DNA of 64,000 nucleotides from Gorsachius magnificus (taxonomy: Eukaryota > Chordata > Aves > Pelecaniformes > Ardeidae): contig CM067082.1 of assembly GCA_034008185.1 (NCBI GenBank), positions 102,047,311-102,111,310 of the forward strand. The letters run 5' to 3'. The translations under genes were made by a program, and so were the position numbers. Of this stretch, positions 1 through 13,229 are shown in pieces (position 1 is the first letter of the stretch; each line of letters begins with the position of its first letter). Below the pieces are notes generated by a model, which saw only the letters and a program-made list of their open reading frames with translations, had not been told where the DNA came from and did not search any database.

Positions 1-1900
1 GATGAACAGCTGCTGAAAGAAGCACAGCAGTATGTTGTCTTTTGCCACATGTGTACAGGCAGCTATCACCAGCTAGCCAAGCACAGCTTCCAGCTTACAA
101 AGGAGTCATCCACCCCAATGGAAGTACTGGTGTTAGCACCTTCTGTGTTTTGAAGTATGAAGGACCTTGGTTTTCAAGGTGCTCTGCCTTGAAAAAAACA
201 GTTGTTCTTGTACTCTGAAGTCCTAATGAAGGCAATGGGAGTTGGCTGGCCAAAACCAGAGGTCCACCTCTGGAGGACTCTTTTTTTGTTGGGTATTGTC
301 CTTTGAGTCAAGTCCTGTTAACATCTCAGTGATTCTTGGTTGCAGTTGACTTTGGGAAAGTTATGAGTGAGTTAGAAATACAAGCTGCGTGGATAGAAGG
401 GACATGAGTGAGGTAGCCCAAAGGCTGTCCCTGAAGAACACATCCTGACAGGTAGCAAGCAGGACTGCAGTCCCTGGGTGCTTATAGCTACTCAGGTCCC
501 ATGCTGCCTTTCCAGCACTGCTCTGCCTTAAGGCACCTCTGCAACACCAGATAAGGAAAGTGATACTGCCTCTGCATTTTCCAACCATACTTCATCGGAA
601 ATCCAGGCTGTGCTTCCAAAACCTCCAGATTTGAGTGTGCATGTTTTTCTAACCTAATTACATTTCAGAGATGATTTCCTAAACCACCTGAGATGAGATC
701 ATATCCACAGCAAATGGACAGGGAGAACTTGCTTTTTATCATAGCAACCAGCTGCTTGAAAAGAGCTTTCTTTCAGTCATCCTTTCAAAAATCCTACATG
801 ATCTCATACATTTGTGTCCCTTCAACTTAGCTGCATACTTTTTTAATGTTTCATTCATTTTTATCTTACAGTATAAGATTCAAAGGGAAAAGAAGCACAG
901 AGGAGCTGCAGATAACCTAGTGAGGCCTGATGGTATGCACCGCAGTATGCTTCAGAGGGTCATGTTGAGTTTGAAGTGAAATTCGCGCTTCTCACAGCAG
1001 AGATGAAATTCAGTAATAGCAAAACCTCTTAGTTCCAATGGGCCTAAGATAAGGATGCCCAGAGTTAAGCACGCAAATCAGCTTTATCCAAAGCTTGACC
1101 TTAAGAGAAGATGACTTAGGGAGAAGGGAAAGAGAGTGCATACCAGCACGTATGAAAATTTTGATCATATCAGTCTGGATTTTTGCTCTGGCTTTTCTGT
1201 GTTGTTCTAATTCTAAGGCAGAGATCTGTGCTGCTTCTGTATGTGTATTTGCTGTGTCCTACAGCACAGGAATGTGCTGGTTGCTGCAGGTAAACACCCA
1301 CCACCACAGTAGCACATCCCCATACCACTGGTGGAAACCTGGAAACCTGAGACCAGTACTGGTGACCTCTCCATCCCATATTTAGAGGGATGAATATTGG
1401 TGGTATTTTGTTCTTGGTAGCGATCAGCTGGCATTTTTAAACACCAGGAGGAGGTGAGGCTACATAAATAGACCTTTTTTCCTGTATTTACTTTTACACT
1501 GTTGTTCACCCAAGGGCTATCTTAGATACAGTATCTTAGATATAGTTCCTCTCAAGTTCTTCCCGCTTGGTCTGCATTCTAAAAGCCATGACATAGTGTA
1601 GACGAAGACAGAAAATGTATGTAAATGGGTATTTGCATGAAAATGTGATATTATGTGCAGTGCACTATGTTTAATACTGGAATTTAAGAGGTCAGTTTGC
1701 CTGCCTGTTATTCTAGTCTTCTGCTAGTGTCACTCCTCTGTGATGCCTCACAATTCAGAAAAGCACCCATTATTTATTTTTATTCCCTCAGGTGACCTGG
1801 GGCCCCGGGCCTTATTTAATATGTATCATCAGGCAGTGAGTACAGAATTGCTGATTTCATTGTATGCTCACTTTTGTGAGTTACGAGAGCAAGAGTTGAG
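1..1900. other. Non-coding DNA, nothing recognised
   Basis: No reading frame longer than about 100 codons and none that resembles a known family. Composition is mixed and CpG-poor with no CpG island, tRNA box or clear transposon end. Short open frames near 1095-1510 occur on both strands of the same DNA and look like chance. It is probably intergenic, but it could be an intron of a gene beginning outside the window. Confidence 0.6.
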
Positions 1901-1934
1901 TGAACATTTTACAGATGTAGAGACTGACATGTGA

Positions 1935-2000
1935 AATATGAGATGCAGTGGTACTGCTATCTCCATTTTACAGATGAGGAAAGGAGGACTGGGATAAAAA
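1935..2000 (+). repeat. MIR-like SINE fragment
   Basis: A short block around 1958-1985 contains the text 'ccattttacagatgagga', which is characteristic of the conserved part of MIR-type tRNA-derived SINEs found across amniotes. The flanks are too decayed for me to set element ends, so the boundaries are approximate. No A/B promoter boxes survive. The alternative is a chance match to a short string. Confidence 0.5.
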
Positions 2001-2049
2001 ACCCCGTCAATCAAAGGCATCCACTAATTTGGGACAGTAAGATTTAAGA

Positions 2050-4250
2050 GGACTTAGCAACTTTATACAAGTCTGAATATTTAATGCCTGGCTCTGCTTT
2101 GTTTTGTTTTCTTCTGTGGAAGGTCAGACGTCCACTAACATGACCCCAGCGCAGACTTCGTCACATCCTACTTAGCTGCTCACCTTGACTACTTGAGCTG
2201 GTAGCACTTCTGGCGTCCTTGTCTGGACTCTCCAGATAACTTAAGAGAGAGGTAGGCTCTTCCAAGGTGGGATTCATCAGGTCCACCTTAGGAAGAGATG
2301 AAGGATGTACTACAAGTATGTATTTTTCTCCATGGACTATGAAGGGAGTAAGGACCAGTAGTTCAAAGCCAAGGCCCTAGGTCAACTGAGGTGAACTCCT
2401 CTCAGGGGTCTGATGTTAGCAATGCCAAAATGAAGACTCCAGTTCTTTCTGGATAGTTTTTTGGATCACATTAGATACAGGTAGCAGTGTTGTATTATAT
2501 ACACAGTTTGTTATAATAAGTATGCATCAGTTTATCATGTATTTGTTAGGTACATACACACACAGATTTTGCAGCCATCCGCACATTTGTTATGTACAGA
2601 CATTGAAACATAAAGGCATTGCTGAGAAAATGAAGGGCAATGAATGCAGAGCAGAACTATGCTGCTCTTAAATTGAACTTCTGATGTTCTTCAAAAGGAT
2701 TTTATAAGGAGCAGGTAGAGTTTCATATTAACCATTTGGGAAAACACTGCAAAGATCTTTATTACTGGCTAGTTACAGGAACTTACTGGATATAAACCTA
2801 GGAATGTCTGCACAGCAACAGGATGGCTACATTTATGTAGTGCTTTGTACAAATATTTTTAGTGCCTTTTCACTCATTACTAGTGGAGTTGCCTTTTATA
2901 TGTCAGACATGAAATTTAATTCTGCTCCTTCTTCCTTGACTTACTTTTCAACAACAAGTTTTACTCAAACAACTGCCTAAATGGGCTGTAGACAACTAGT
3001 TGAGCAACTTACCAGAAGATTATCCAATTTCTTGATTGACATATACTGCTGGCAATTTTCTCTGTGTGCAGAGGTCTACGAAGATGTTGTCTTTTCTTCC
3101 AGCCACACAAGCAGAGGAAGTGCTAATCAGTTATATTCTGTCATGTCATTTACTTTCTGCAGTAGGTTGGATTGAATTCCTTGACCTTGTGGAATTTAAA
3201 TCTTCTCAACTTTCAGGCAAAAGAATTGCAGCTATTGCTGCTTTACCCATGGCATTGATCCTTGGTTTCTTCTCCTCCCCCCCTCTCCCCTGCCCCCCAC
3301 CTTCTTTTTTTCTGACTAACACATTGTCTTGCTGAGTGGGCCGTACATAGTTTGTCTTATACAACCTGCTGGTTGAGTGAACTCATTTAACTAATTGATA
3401 AATCTGTTGTTTCAACTGCAACTTATACATTCATAAGGAAAAAGGGAACAAACTGAACAGCGGAGGGGTGATGCTTCCAAGTTATACTGCAAATGAGGTA
3501 GCAAGTCTGATGCAATGAGCAAGGAAGCGGGTGTTTGCTTCCCCCTCCTGCTCCTCCCTGCTCTCCCAGTTAGTCTGTGAACTGGGAGTGGAAATGATAG
3601 TACTGGCAGGCCTCAAGAACAGTCTTGGTGACTGTAACTTAACAGCAGATAAGTAAAATTTAAAGAGAAATAAATATGTCACTGTATCCTCAGCAATTAC
3701 CTTCCACCGTGCCAATCCAAGTGCTACCTTCAAGTCTATTATGCTTCAGTTTCTGACTCCTTTTTATTCTCAAATTATCTCCTTCAGGCTTAGACATAAC
3801 TTTTATTCCAACTCTGCCCTTTTTTAAGCCTTTCAAGAAAATTAAGGAGATTCCATCTGACTTCCAGGAGGATATTTCATATCATCTTTTCAGAGGGGTT
3901 ACTAGTGTTGTGTTTACAGTCTGGTTTGTTTGATTCGGAATAATGTGAGGGAATATGGTAAAGCCTCTTCAGTCAATGTTGACCTGTCAAAATGTAAAAC
4001 AACAGGGGGTTTTTTAGAGCTAGTATACAGATTAATTTAGTGTTTTCTGGGATAGCTGAGAAGATGCAGACAGGGTTTCTGAGATTGCCTGCAGAATAAT
4101 CTAAGTGTTTACTCAGATCTAAGAATTAGCTGTTTGTTTATGACCAGATGAATTGTAGGTACATAGTTCCCAAACTTGGTTTTACTTTAAATATCCTTAA
4201 TTGGGAATCCAGAAACTCTTGCCATTCATAGCAATGACCAATTTTTTTTT
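2050..4250. other. Non-coding DNA, nothing recognised
   Basis: AT-rich, CpG-poor sequence. It includes a pyrimidine-rich patch at about 3270-3315 (runs of C and T). Open frames are under 100 codons and lack family resemblance. No repeat ends or RNA genes are visible. Confidence 0.55.
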
Positions 4251-4254
4251 TCCC

Positions 4255-4500
4255 TAAAAATTGCCCATTGCTTTACTTTGTTAGCATTCTGGGGCCACAA
4301 GTTCCACAATCAAATGAGCTTCCTACAGAAAATGTGTTTTTATGTTGGTTTTCCTTCTGACAGTTTTCCAAATCATTGTGTGTTCCCTGTTTCACTGAAT
4401 ATTCTAAAAAGGCTGAATATAAATTCCCAGAGTATCTAGTCTCATGGGTTTTATTTAATCTATTTTTGAATCATAGCATCTCTTGCTAATCTCTTACTGA
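4255..4500 (-). repeat. Possible ancient CR1-like LINE fragment (antisense)
   Basis: The order of short phrases here (a 'ccacaagttccacaatcaa' block, then a stretch like 'gtgtttttatgttggttttcc', then 'tgtgttccctg', then a 'ctcatggg...' block and 'atcatagcatctcttgctaatctct') recalls the antisense 3' region of old CR1 LINEs common in reptiles and birds. Divergence is high and indels are many, so this rests on pattern memory only. No open reverse transcriptase frame remains. Confidence 0.3.
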
Positions 4501-4509
4501 GGTAAAGGA

Positions 4510-7460
4510 ATGATCTGTTAAAAATACCTTCTTAAAGCATTTATCTGAAAGCATTATAACACTCCACAGGATTAAGGCATGCTCAGGAAAACACTGAGTG
4601 CTTTGAACACCAAAATGAGTCCTTCTACCTGAAGTGTGTAACATCTCTAGTTCCTTGTTATTTGTGGTAAAAAGAATTACCTCTTAGCAAAGAGCTTTAT
4701 TAATTTGCATTGTCCAAACAGAGAAGACAAAGCCCACATGCTTAAATTATTTATCAATACATGAGGATTTTTAAATTATTAATTATTTTGATAATAACTA
4801 TCTGCTACATTGATTAAGCAAAGCAAAAGCAAAATGCTTCCTTTGGATCCAAACAGGAGCAGAACTACTGAATGTGCTTAATGCTGCTCCCTCCCATGAT
4901 GCCGACCCGTTGCATTCAGTGGGACAAACCATATGAGCAAAACCTATAGCACTGAGTGCTTTTACAACTGATTTAATATCAGTTATAGCTAACAATGGGA
5001 AAACTACTCATGCAAGGAGGGGAAGATGTCAGAACTGAGATCTAAGATAGGAGAACACAATTCTGCTCTAAGGTCTCCAAAACTTTCTACAAACTTCACA
5101 TACGTTGTATGTGCGGCCAGTGGATCCTTTCCAAAATCCATGGAAGTAAGAAAAAAAAACCAACAAAAAACAGCAACAACAACAGTTTTAATGATTCCAG
5201 TGGGTTATGGAGCCAGATCTGTATTATCAGAGCACTACTAGTAGTTAAAACATCGACCATGGGAAACAGAAAGTGCTCATTTAGAAATAATTTTCCTTTA
5301 CAGAATTCTCAGGCAGTAGCCTTAGATGCAAATTTCATTAAGATAGATGATAAAATAATACAATAAGATACCTTTTTTCTCCAGAATTCTCAGAGTAATA
5401 AAAAGAATAGTGGGCAAAAGTGCTTTAAATATATTAACATTTTTTTTAACTCTGCAAGCCTTTGTTCTCAAGAAAGAAAACTGCTGTTTCACTTCCCTGA
5501 AGCCATTGGTAATATGATGCAAAAACATCAGAGAAAATCTAATCCAAGATAGGTGCAGTCCCCAAGGGAACATGCTCTTCTTTGTTTTATATTTCCATTG
5601 GAAATCTGGGAGATTTTGCATGCAAACATCTTATTTCATGGGGCTGCTTCTCAAATTGAGAGATTAAATCTACCACAGTATAAAGGGCTTTTCAATAAAG
5701 TGGGTTGCACAGTCTTCTGTTTACAGAAAATTGATGCATCATCTGATATGTCTGAAATTGCTAACTTCTGTTTCAGTAAAGCTGAAGGAATTTCAACCAG
5801 CCCATTATCTAATCAAGAAAAATATTCCCTTAGCATCTTGTCTTAAGGTAGCTGGCTGGCAAGCAGTGTTTGGACTACTATATATCACGATTCATTACAG
5901 CTGCAAAGCGGACTGATTTTCTTGGGAAAGTCATATTTGCAGAACTATCCATCATCTACAAACTGTTCACAAATCCTCTAAAGCTGCAAAACAGCTATTA
6001 AATCCTAACTTCATTTTGGTTTTTCTCCCCCTCCTCATTTCATACACAATCAAAATTTAAATATTTAAGATAAGCGACCATTATTGTGGAGTGAATGTGG
6101 ACCGAACTCACTGCAGTGGAGACACTCGGCATGAGCCACAGCCAATTTCTCAGTCCTCAGAGCTTTACGGGCCCCCGGAGCCCCCGATGCTTCCCGTTAT
6201 TAACATACCTTCCACCAAGGCAGAAGCCAGCTGAGTTCACTCAGTCCTCGGCACACCGATGTGGCCAAATAGGTCACTTGCTTTCAAGTGGAATTTCAAG
6301 CCAAATTTTGCCTCAGTGCCTGCATTTCTCTGTGCTGGCTTACATGGCAATGGGCGTATGCATCTACGGTGCCCCATGCCAGAGGACGCAGGGGCAGGAA
6401 AAGGGAGCAGGTGGGAAATGTGCCTGCTGGTGAGACCCTGCAAGTGTGGACCCAGCAGTGCTGGACCAGCACCTCTCTCCTGTTCCTTGGTGATGACCCC
6501 TCGGGCATGAAAGTTCAGGTCCCACCAGCTGGTTGTGCCCAGCAGCTGGAGCAGGAGGCTCCCAACAGCTTTCCTTGGCAAATGAGGCAGGGCGCAAGCA
6601 ACTGAAGGCGCCCATGCCGTGTAACTTGTGGATATGCTTCACCAGGTCTGCACACCTTGGGCAGTCTTTTGTTGTCCCCCAGCTGCTCTCGGGCAAGTGA
6701 CACTACTTAAAACAAGCGCCACAGAAACTTTTCAACACAGAATAAGGAAACGAAAGCTGATGTGAGCATGGTTGAGAAGCAGGGCAGGTAGTAATGAGTA
6801 CAGGACCAGGGTCATGGCCCAGCATGACCCTGCTATTGGGACAGCAAACACTGACAGACAGCTGCATTTAATCTCCTAGCAAGTAAAAGAGATATGAAAG
6901 CTTTAATTAACAGTGCCAACCTTTTCTGCAGGACTTTCCACGAGTAAATCTCAAAGGGCTTCACTAATGAGTTAAGAAAAAAAGTGCACATCTCTTGGGT
7001 TCCCATCCACCCCTCCCAGCGCTGCTTCTTCCTTCCTCGCTGCTCTTCCTCTCTGTGGTTTCATGGAGAAGAACAGGTCTCCTTCACTTGAGGGGCAGGA
7101 CTGTTGACACTCCCCCATGCCTGGAAGGGGCTCTACCGTCCACTGAGGCAAGTGGAACAGAGGATATTTTTCTGGATTTAGCTTTAAGAAATGAAAAGCT
7201 GATCCCTGTCCCCAGGAGGTGCACTGAGAAATGTATCTGAAGCAGAATCTGCTTCCACGTACCTTCTACTACTGTTTTCATCTCTTACTTATGTAAGAAA
7301 AAGTACATTCTTCGGCAGAGGAGCCAATTAATACATAGGTTTCAAATTTAGATTTTAGATATTTGTTTTAATCAGCAAACCTAACAGAATCCCAAATTCC
7401 TGTGATTTTGAACAATTGTTATTTTGCATCTTACAGCAATACTTCTAGGTACCAAACTTG
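4510..7460. other. Non-coding DNA with a GC-richer patch
   Basis: Mostly AT-rich and empty. From about 6095 to 6700 the GC content rises and open frames of 60-114 codons appear in several frames on both strands, the usual result of moderate GC without selection. No domain is recognisable in any of them. A short purine/A-rich run (A8 and CAACAA) lies near 5150-5185. Confidence 0.55.
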
Positions 7461-7469
7461 CACTCAGGC

Positions 7470-7645
7470 CCTAATATACTAGGCACAGTGCAAATATACA
7501 AAAGCAGATAAGCTCTTCACTGATGAGCTTCTGGGCTAAATAGATATATTGAGGTAAAGGGAGCATAAGATTATTCATGTGCAAGACAGGGCCAGGTCAC
7601 CCAGCTGACAGTCCGCGTGCCGACTCACACTGCTTCATCTCTCAG
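7470..7645 (+). repeat. MIR-like / amniote tRNA-derived SINE fragment
   Basis: The sequence runs through the order expected of an old amniote SINE: a block like 'aggcacagtgcaaatatac', a 'ctgggctaaatagata' block, a 'gaggtaaagggagc' block, and finally a 'gccaggtcacccagctgaca' block. That last block resembles the well-known MIR-like 3' region. The element is strongly diverged and not mobile. Ends are approximate and the assignment is from pattern recognition. Confidence 0.5.
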
Positions 7646-7649
7646 GAGG

Positions 7650-9060
7650 ACGTTTGCTTTTAACTAACAAGCCGTTACTTCTGCTAACTGTACCATATGA
7701 AAACTATTTAACCCAACAGAAATAAGTGAGCCAAGTATCAGTAATAAAAGCAATTAGAGCTAACCAGGGACAGAGATGAGAGCAGGCTGTCCTGTATGCA
7801 GCAGGGTCAGGGAGGGAGCCCCCCCGTGTCCTGCCATTTCTGCACAAGACCCTCGGAGGAGCAGATGCACGAGCAGTGGCAAGACTCGCCGTGCTAGAAA
7901 CCCCCCAGTCCAGAACAAAGCTCTTCTGTCAGCCTCGCGCCAGCACGCACAGGCAGACTGACTGTACCGGTGGCCTGGGGAGGCACTGAAGTGCTGGCTG
8001 GGGTGGCAGGACTATGGCATCCAGGATATCTGATGTCCACTCCATGATTCAGAGGCACTAGAGATCTACCCCAGGCCCTTCCCAGCCTTTCGTCTTCTCT
8101 CTCTCCCCTCACCTTTCCCACCCACAAATTTTTTTTCATGGGTACTGAAGAGGGTAGAGAAAAAATCTGAAGATGCAGGTGGTGTGAGGGGTTTCAGGTG
8201 TCAATTCAGGTAAATGCCAAAACAACTGGGAACCCAGCTTCAAACCCTGATGCCATCTGAACAGTGCTCTGGAAGTCATCCCTACCAACTGCTCCTCCAA
8301 GCCTGATGGTGAAGGACTCCAGGCTGCCCGCTCCTCTGGCCAGCGCCAACGGCAGCCCCTTTCCCATCCCACTGAAGGCTGCTACTGATACTTCATTCAC
8401 TGAAGGAGAAGGGCAGAGACAAACATGGTTTTTTCACTGCAACACCACCAGCACACTTTTGAAAAGTTTCACCAGTGAAAGGATTTTTGGGTAAATAAAT
8501 GGGTACAGGAAGCATTTTGGTAGATTATATGTATGTAGTCGGTGAGGGAAGAAGGAGTTAGGAACTGATTGCTGCCCAGGATCCTTGCCCCAGTCAGCTC
8601 CACAGGGAGCATCATCCAGGCCCTGGATCCAGTGCCACGAGCTACCCAGCAAGGCCAAACCTCACACCGGGTTGTGCAGTTGCTCGGGCTCAGTTTTATT
8701 CAATTGGAAATTTCTGCTGAGGCAGAACTGAAGCAGAGGCTTCACCCGTTGTCATCAGGCATCATGGCAAACCCCCCCAGGGCGAGAAGAGAAAATCCCA
8801 GATTTGTCCCTCACCAGCAGGTCCCTGGTTCAGTGACTATTCAATTACTGCGCCTTTTTTTTTTTTTTCCATTGTTGCTTAAAGTGTCGGTGATGTAAGA
8901 AAGGGTTGTGGCCATCTCCACCTCACATGCGGTGGGGCTTGATCCTTGAAGGCGGTGGAAGTGATCCATGAAGAGGGGCCTCAGAGGCCAACGCTGCCGC
9001 GAGGGGGAGGCTCCCTTGTCAGCTGGGAGGTAGCGCTGGGAGAGCTCGCGGGCGGGAAAA
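7650..9060. other. Non-coding DNA, nothing recognised
   Basis: Composition is moderately GC-rich, with overlapping chance frames of 60-109 codons on both strands. A T14 run lies at about 8856-8869. I see no conserved domain, transposon terminus or RNA gene. Confidence 0.55.
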
Positions 9061-9078
9061 GGAGGATAAGATAGGAAT

Positions 9079-9490
9079 GGGAGCCTGCAGCTGGGGAGCA
9101 GAGGGTAGAGATTACTTTTTTATTATTTTATTTTAAACATATGTATTAATCATGGCTCAAAGCGGGGATGGCAATAGGAAACTGCAGCTGGAATGGGTAA
9201 GGCAGGAGGAGGAGATGATTTTTATTTCAGACATAAATTATGTATTAATTGTGGCTTGAAGGAGGGGTCAGTGTGGGAATCTGTAGCACGGGAGGACAAA
9301 AAGGAAAGATGATTTCAATTGCAAGTATATTTATTAAAATGTAACTCAAACCAGGGACTGAGTGGGAATCTGCAGCTGGAAATGGTAGGGCAAAGGGAAA
9401 TATTGCTTTGGTGGAGGGGTATTATTTTAAACACATGAATAAGTCCTTAGCTCAAAGCAGGCACGAGGGTGGGAATCTGCAGTTTGAGGA
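9079..9490. repeat. Diverged minisatellite-like tandem repeat, ~100-bp unit
   Basis: Four consecutive units plus a partial fifth can be aligned by eye. Starts are at 9079, 9177, 9275, 9364 and 9471, giving unit lengths of 98, 98, 89 and 107 bp. Each unit opens with a form of 'gggaatctgcagctgg', then has a purine-rich block. A T/A-rich middle follows with 'ttttaaacatatgtattaat' or a variant, and then a 'ggctcaaagcagg' block. The copies differ by substitutions and small indels, so the array is old. Nothing indicates coding. It could be a local tandem amplification or part of a larger satellite-like element. Confidence 0.85.
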
Positions 9491-9530
9491 CGTCAGGTAA
9501 CACTTGTGGGAGAGAGGATCTTTATGCCTT

Positions 9531-9586
9531 TTCAGGTGCGTTCAGAGCTGGTGAAGGTTTCAGGTGCATTCAGAGCTGGTGGAGGT
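9531..9586. repeat. 28-bp direct tandem duplication
   Basis: Two adjacent 28-bp copies (9531-9558 and 9559-9586) begin 'ttcaggtgc' and end 'gaggt' or 'aaggt'. They differ at only two positions, so this duplication is much younger than the adjacent 100-bp array. No function is apparent. Confidence 0.85.
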
Positions 9587-9599
9587 TGCTCAGCTGACT

Positions 9600-12500
9600 T
9601 TCCTATAGCTGAAACCCTGTCGGCTCCCAGAGCTGAGTAATTCAGGATTCCCCAGCAGCCCTCCACTGCCCTCTTGGCTCTCGAGAGCCCGCTCTGCCTG
9701 ACAGATGCGGACGTGCCTACGTGACTGCCGCAGCGGGGCTCATAACCGGTGAGCAAGGCAGCTGGCTCTAAATGCAGTTTGTGGCTCCACTCAGCGTGGC
9801 CAGTTTTGCTCAGGGACGGCTGCCACCATAATTAAACTACAGTTCAGTGCAGTCTTCCCGCAGGGCAGCAGCAGTGTGAGCTGACGAGGCCCGTCTGCCC
9901 TTCCCCTGGCCCACGGGCAGTGGGTCATCCCCCACTGCCTTGGTAGGTCACTGTCCCTTGTGTTGGTGACAAGTGACCTCCAGGCCACAGACTTTCTCTG
10001 CAGGCGCTGCCGATGCGCAGGCAGTCAGATGGGATCAGCTGGGAGTGGGGCTGTGTGCTGCTTGCACCCACTCTTGTCTGGGCAACGGGAATAGTCATTC
10101 CCCAGGAATTAGCCTAAAGGAGCTGTCTGGTGTGTTCTGGAAAGCCATTTTGTTGGAGAAGGCAGATCTTTGATTCAAACGGTGCACAGCGGTGGTTAGA
10201 AAGAGAATGCCGATCCCATGAAACGTCACCAAAGTGCTTGTGCCAATTCATATTCACATATCCTAGAGACAACAGGCCTTTCCTGTCTGAAGCTCTGGTC
10301 TGAAGTCTTGCGTCTGGCCAGTATGTTTTGTATTACAGCCCCGAGCAGGAACATTACAGCTTCCACAGGTTGATGTATATGAGAACCACTAAACACCACG
10401 GATTTTTTTCAGTGCGTCATTGCAAAACCACCTGTGCTGAGTAACTTTTCACTAACAAACCATGAAGACTGTTACTCAGTGAGCTTCATAACATTATTAT
10501 TTTTTTAGATAGTTAGCTTTAGTGATTGCTTCTTTGCTCTAAAGAGTAAAAAAAACCACAGAAATACTTGATTCCAGGCTTTGCTTTGTATGCTTTTCAT
10601 GAGATGTACCAGTGCCTGTTTCTCTCCCGGCTCTACAAAACATGCCACTGTAGCTGTGCTGCTGCTTTCTTCTGAAATTCCCACAAGTGCAAACCCTCTT
10701 TGCGCATACTGTGCCAGTGTGTGTATAGTTGTGTACACACATATATTATATAATTAACCTTTTGATCCCTAAAAGTGCATGCTTCCCAGTGTCCAGCACA
10801 TTCAGGAAAAGTTATTGCTGAAGGAGATTCAAAGTCCCTGAATCATCATGATATAAAACTTCCTGGTAGGCTCCAGAGCTTTTCGGTTACCTTGTCCAGC
10901 TCATGCATGGCATGATGTGAAATGGTGAAGGAGACAGTCCTCGCCTCTTTGAGGATGATCAGTGCTGTGCTCATCAGTTGTACCTAGCTTTACATTACAG
11001 ATAATTGACTAACACTGATGGATGACCTGCAAATGAGGAACCACTCAGAAGGTTTAGCATTAGCCTGGTTTTGCTATTGACCAGTTGCTATTCTTGAAGT
11101 ACTCAAGTTTAGAGCTAAATGTTAAATTTACCTTAGTTCATGCCAGTTGTGAACGCTCTGAAGAGAGACCTTAAAAGGTCTATTTTCCTCTGAGTGAGAC
11201 AGTAGATCTTTGCTGCTTTTCTTGGGCTAAGCAGAGTTGATATCCGTCTTGCTTCCTGTCCTCTAGATCTCAGATCTGCTCACCTCCCAGTGCTTGGGCT
11301 CATTCTTTGCTTTCGTTAGTCTGTGAGCTCGAAGCAGGATGAACTAGCCACAGTTTTGGGGCAAGGTACTGTGCCAAACTCACAGCCCAGACCTTGATCC
11401 AGTGTCAGTCACCTTCAAATGTTCATCCTGCCTTTCTCTGCCTCTCCGAGCAGGGGGACTCAGACAACCTCACAAACTCAGGATGAGGCAAAGGCCTTGC
11501 TATATCTTACAGTACCTGAGTCCCTATTTCAAGCCTCAAAACCTTCCCCAAATTGTCATGAACTCATAACAATTTAAACCAAAATTTCTGGCGCTATTCT
11601 ATGTCTTGTGAATTAGTAGGAATTTCCAAAATTGATAACCAAACTGGCATTCTTTTGTTCTTTCCTTGTTCTTCTTAAAAAAAATAAAAGAGGGAGAGTA
11701 AGTATTTTTCTTATTTTAACTTTCAACTACAAGCTTGGGGTTTTGCCTCTTTGCAAAGTAAAACAAACAAGGGGGAAAAAAATCACTTTTTCAGTTTGTT
11801 TGAGAATCTGTCAGCTGTGAAAATTCAAGAAAATTAATCAAGTATTTCTTGAATTTCAGACGTTAGTAATATCTACTTTCTATTGCAGAGTCTCTGATAC
11901 TACTGGTTTTACTCACTCTACCACCAGACAAATTTCCTACCTTTACGTTATTCACTTTTTGTTTCAGGGACCAATGGCAGATGATAGGCCACAAAATAAT
12001 TTTAAATTCTCACCTCCTCCAAAATAACATGACAGTTCTCTGATATTCACACATGGAAGTCAGCAGGCAAACGATGTAAAAGAAAATAAATGAAAAAACA
12101 TTCAGACTGTAACCTAGTTTTTGCACGGTTGCAAACATAAACTGTCACAGTTGATTGTGGAAATTTTTAAAAGGTTGAGGAGTCCACGGATGATTTTAAA
12201 AAGCTTAAGAGCTTTTTTGATTAAAAATGGTCAAGAAGCACTTTCCTATATTATTGCTTAATAAAAAAGCAGTTGAGCACTTCTGACCGAGATGTATTCC
12301 TGGTTTACTATTTGAGTATTGTTTGGAGACATCCCAGGGGTGGCTCCTTTTTCATTCATGTCTGCTGTGTAGCTTTGAGTCAGGATGCTTCTGCTTTGGA
12401 AGTTTTATAACTGATGATATTTAAGAGAGAAATTTAAAGGGGATGTATTTTCACTTGTGAGTCCATGGTATTGGGTGCTTAGAAGACAGTTCAAACAGCT

Positions 12501-13170
12501 GGAGTTGGCTCAAATCAGCAAATGTCCATATGGGATGGATAAGTAAGCCGACTGCTGCTGAAACAGATACCAACTGCTGTGGGTGGGTTGGAAATAATCT
12601 TATCCTCTGAAAATTTCTGTGATTTTGAAAAAGAGTCTCAAATCAAACTGAGATGAAAAATCTCAAGTATTGTATTTGATCACTCAGAAAGTTCAAATCA
12701 GCAAAATTTTACACTGAAAAGGGAGGTTTTCTTTAAAACTGTCAAAATACAATATTTTGATATCTTCAAAACTTTTTTCCAAATGTTGTCAAAATGAGAA
12801 ATGTTCAGAACTGAGCTTTTTCCATAAAACAGCAATTTTTGTGTTAATGAATGTGCATTTGCTGACAAAAAGTTTCCTATATTCCTACTAGCCAGTACTT
12901 TCATACATTCACATTTTGAGGATGCTCAGGATGCTAATGTAAAAAGACAGCTCATCCAGATTTAAAGATTTTTTTCTTGACACTCTCATAGATTTTCTCA
13001 GTAAAAGCAAGTGTTTACAGTGAATACTACAGCTTTCTCTTGAATTTTTTGTATACCTTCAGTTCTTGTCCCATTTTCAAATAGAACTCCAAGCTAAGAC
13101 TTTCCTTCTCTTTTGTAAGTTGGCAAGCATTGTGCAAAAATACAACTTTGACTGTGCTAACCCCTACATT
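9600..13170. other. Non-coding DNA, nothing recognised
   Basis: CpG-poor sequence becoming AT-rich towards the right. Frames are all short (under 80 codons). Two AT-rich stretches (about 11820-12260 and 12600-12900) could be repeat remnants or regulatory sequence, but no diagnostic motif is visible. Confidence 0.55.
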
Positions 13171-13173
13171 AAC

Positions 13174-13228
13174 CGTTGGACTTGTTTATCTTAAAGGTCT
13201 TTTCCAACCTAAATGATTCTATGATTTC
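13174..13228 (+). repeat. CR1 LINE 3' terminal fragment
   Basis: This segment carries the typical avian CR1 3' end: a 'gttggac' start, then 'cttaaaggtcttttccaacc', then 'taaatgattctatgatttc'. CR1 elements are usually heavily 5'-truncated and end in short ATTCTATG-type repeats rather than poly(A), as seen here. Only about 55 bp remain, and no coding part is present. It is one of the main clues that the host is a bird or close relative. Confidence 0.85.
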
Positions 13229-13229
13229 A

